Assembly: GCA_003175915.1 (NCBI GenBank) | Contig: PSRH01000071.1 | Span: 1-7,162, forward strand | Direction: 5' to 3' | DNA length: 7,162 nucleotides | Origin: Candidatus Melainabacteria bacterium | GTDB taxonomy: Bacteria; Cyanobacteriota; Vampirovibrionia; Obscuribacterales; Obscuribacteraceae | Shown here: positions 6,388 to 7,162 of the stretch, piece after piece | Numbering within the stretch: position 1 is the first letter of the stretch | Layout: the number at the start of each line of letters is the position of its first letter | Position numbers and translations under genes: made by a program | Notes under the pieces: generated by a model | What the model saw: the letters and a program-made list of their open reading frames with translations, nothing else | Told to the model about the DNA's origin: nothing | The model's database searches: none

Positions 6388-6568
6388 TTATGGGGAGGGC
6401 TTTTTTGGGAGGATTAGAACCCCGGGCGCAAGCACGACGTTCATAATCGCCGCCAAACGGATTGCCGCCGCTTTTAGGCGCTCGCGAACGATGGCTCCTT
6501 GAGTTGCGAAATAGGCATCATCGAGGGTGACGACTCGCTTATCTCCGCCGCGATATTCGCGCTGAAGC
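6388..6568 (-). pseudogene. C-terminal remnant of an S1/P1-type nuclease
   Basis: Reading on the minus strand, about 60 codons end at a TAA at 6390-6388. The middle, VTLDDAYFATQGAIVRERL followed by KAAAIRLAAIMNVVLAPG, follows the pattern of the last helix pair of S1/P1 (zinc-dependent single-strand) nucleases: Y-x-x-x-A-x-x-V-x-x-ERL-x-x-A-x-x-RLA-x-x-x-N. None of the N-terminal metal-binding residues (Trp1, His, Asp) are present. Upstream the frame runs into the integrase gene in a different phase, so the gene is truncated there. There is no start codon or ribosome binding site of its own. The tail after LAPG (VLILPKKPSP) is not recognisable. Probably a host gene end cut by insertion or deletion. 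Confidence 0.5.
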
Positions 6569-7162
6569 TCACGCTCGGCTGAGCGAAACGACGTTTGAGG
6601 GGCGCTCTTCGCCGGCAAGTCCGGCGACGCGGGCGTCCCAGGCCTCGAATGCAGCGCGCACGGCTTCGCGGTGCTCAGCGCGCTGGTAAACGCCAACGAT
6701 CCCCGCCTTCGTGCCGCTCACATGGTTCAAGGCAGCCTCGATGACGCGAAGGTCTACGCCAAGATGCTCCATGCCGGTCGCGCAGGTACGGCGAAGATCA
6801 TGCACGCGCCACTCTTTGAACTTCGGGCCAAGGATTTCCTGCATCCGCGCATCGAGCGCGCCTTTCGCCTTTGAGAAGCCGGACGGCGACGTGGTCCCCG
6901 TTGTCGAGAACACCAAGTCGCTATCCTTATAGCCGAGCCCTTCCTTGATCGCGGCGATTGCGCGCCGATCAAGAATTGCGACGGCTTGCCGGGCTAGCGG
7001 AATGCGGTGGTCGCGACTGTTTTTTGTACGAGCACCAGGCAACATCCAGACGCCGGCATCGAGGTCCAACTCGCTCCACTTCATCCCGGCCACTTCCTCG
7101 CGTCTGGCGCCGGTCAGCAGCAAAAGCTTGTAGATCGCAGCGAAGGGCCACGAGGCATCGTC
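6569..7162 (-). CDS. tyrosine recombinase (phage-type integrase), catalytic domain, 5' end outside window
   Basis: The frame is open from the right edge to a TGA at 6571-6569, giving 197 residues of the C-terminal catalytic domain. Counting from the first visible residue, the active-site set is complete: Arg20 in LLTGARREEV, Lys47 in ARTKNSRDHRIPL, His121 and Arg124 in RVHDLRRT, His147 in LNHVSG, and nucleophile Tyr159 in GVYQRAEHR. The spacing is normal for the family. The C-terminus (SNVVSLSRA) is intact. The TGARREEVAGMKWSELDLD style resembles P4-like/DUF4102-type integrases of alphaproteobacterial islands, which often use tRNA genes; the diagnostic N-terminal arm-binding domain is not in view. 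It cuts and rejoins DNA at an element's attachment site. The element probably extends right of the window. Confidence 0.92.
   Translation of the reverse strand, partial: DDASWPFAAIYKLLLLTGARREEVAGMKWSELDLDAGVWMLPGARTKNSRDHRIPLARQAVAILDRRAIAAIKEGLGYKDSDLVFSTTGTTSPSGFSKAKGALDARMQEILGPKFKEWRVHDLRRTCATGMEHLGVDLRVIEAALNHVSGTKAGIVGVYQRAEHREAVRAAFEAWDARVAGLAGEERPSNVVSLSRA

Noticed and set aside
6383..6406. Terminator with T6 at 6401-6406
   Set aside because: Only a four-base CTCC/GGAG stem precedes it and it lies over 200 bases beyond the nearest plus-strand stop.
6407..6423. tRNA T-arm-like stretch (GGTTCTAATCC on the minus strand), a possible integrase target
   Set aside because: The loop position after TTC is T instead of a purine, one stem pair fails, and no acceptor, anticodon or D arm could be built around it.

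Overview
The window looks like an accessory region of an alphaproteobacterial genome, probably Rhizobiales-like. This rests on the GC-rich codon use of the helicase and integrase, and on the style of the integrase and of the exported ClpP-fold protein. It is an inference from protein character; there is no rRNA or other marker. No tRNA, rRNA, CRISPR array or complete insertion sequence was found.

Left end (1-885): an open frame runs in from outside the window and stops at 171. It is followed by a small unrecognised gene (359-619) and an AT-rich intergenic stretch holding a perfect 27-nt inverted repeat at 685-711. Centre (886-4464, minus strand): one large superfamily 1 helicase of the DNA2/NAM7/Upf1-like type, about 1192 codons when repaired, with all helicase motifs present. 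It is broken by two compensating frameshifts, near 2088 and near 1060-1081. The first and last parts are in the same frame and the middle part is not. As written, translation stops at 1930 and loses motifs II-VI.

Right-centre (4721-6177, plus strand, divergent from the helicase): an exported ClpP/crotonase-fold protein of the COG3904 type, with signal peptide and Ser/His catalytic-type residues. It runs into a second overlapping frame. The second frame has no good start and begins with the sequence expected to continue the first, so these are most likely one gene of about 485 codons split by a single-base frameshift near 5364-5366.

Right end (6178-7162): a 210-nt gap with a short inverted repeat, then the C-terminal remnant of an S1/P1-type nuclease (minus strand) lying directly against the 3' end of a tyrosine integrase. 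The integrase runs off the right edge and keeps every catalytic residue visible. The integrase and the nuclease scrap suggest the edge of an integrated element.

The genes do not form an obvious operon. The helicase and the exported protein are transcribed away from each other across a 256-nt gap. The main message is three frameshifts in two long genes, all beside short single-base runs, while the downstream reading frames remain well conserved. That means either very recent decay of an island or indel errors in the sequence. I found no convincing evidence of a wholly new system; the helicase is the best candidate for a defence-type function, but this is a hypothesis.
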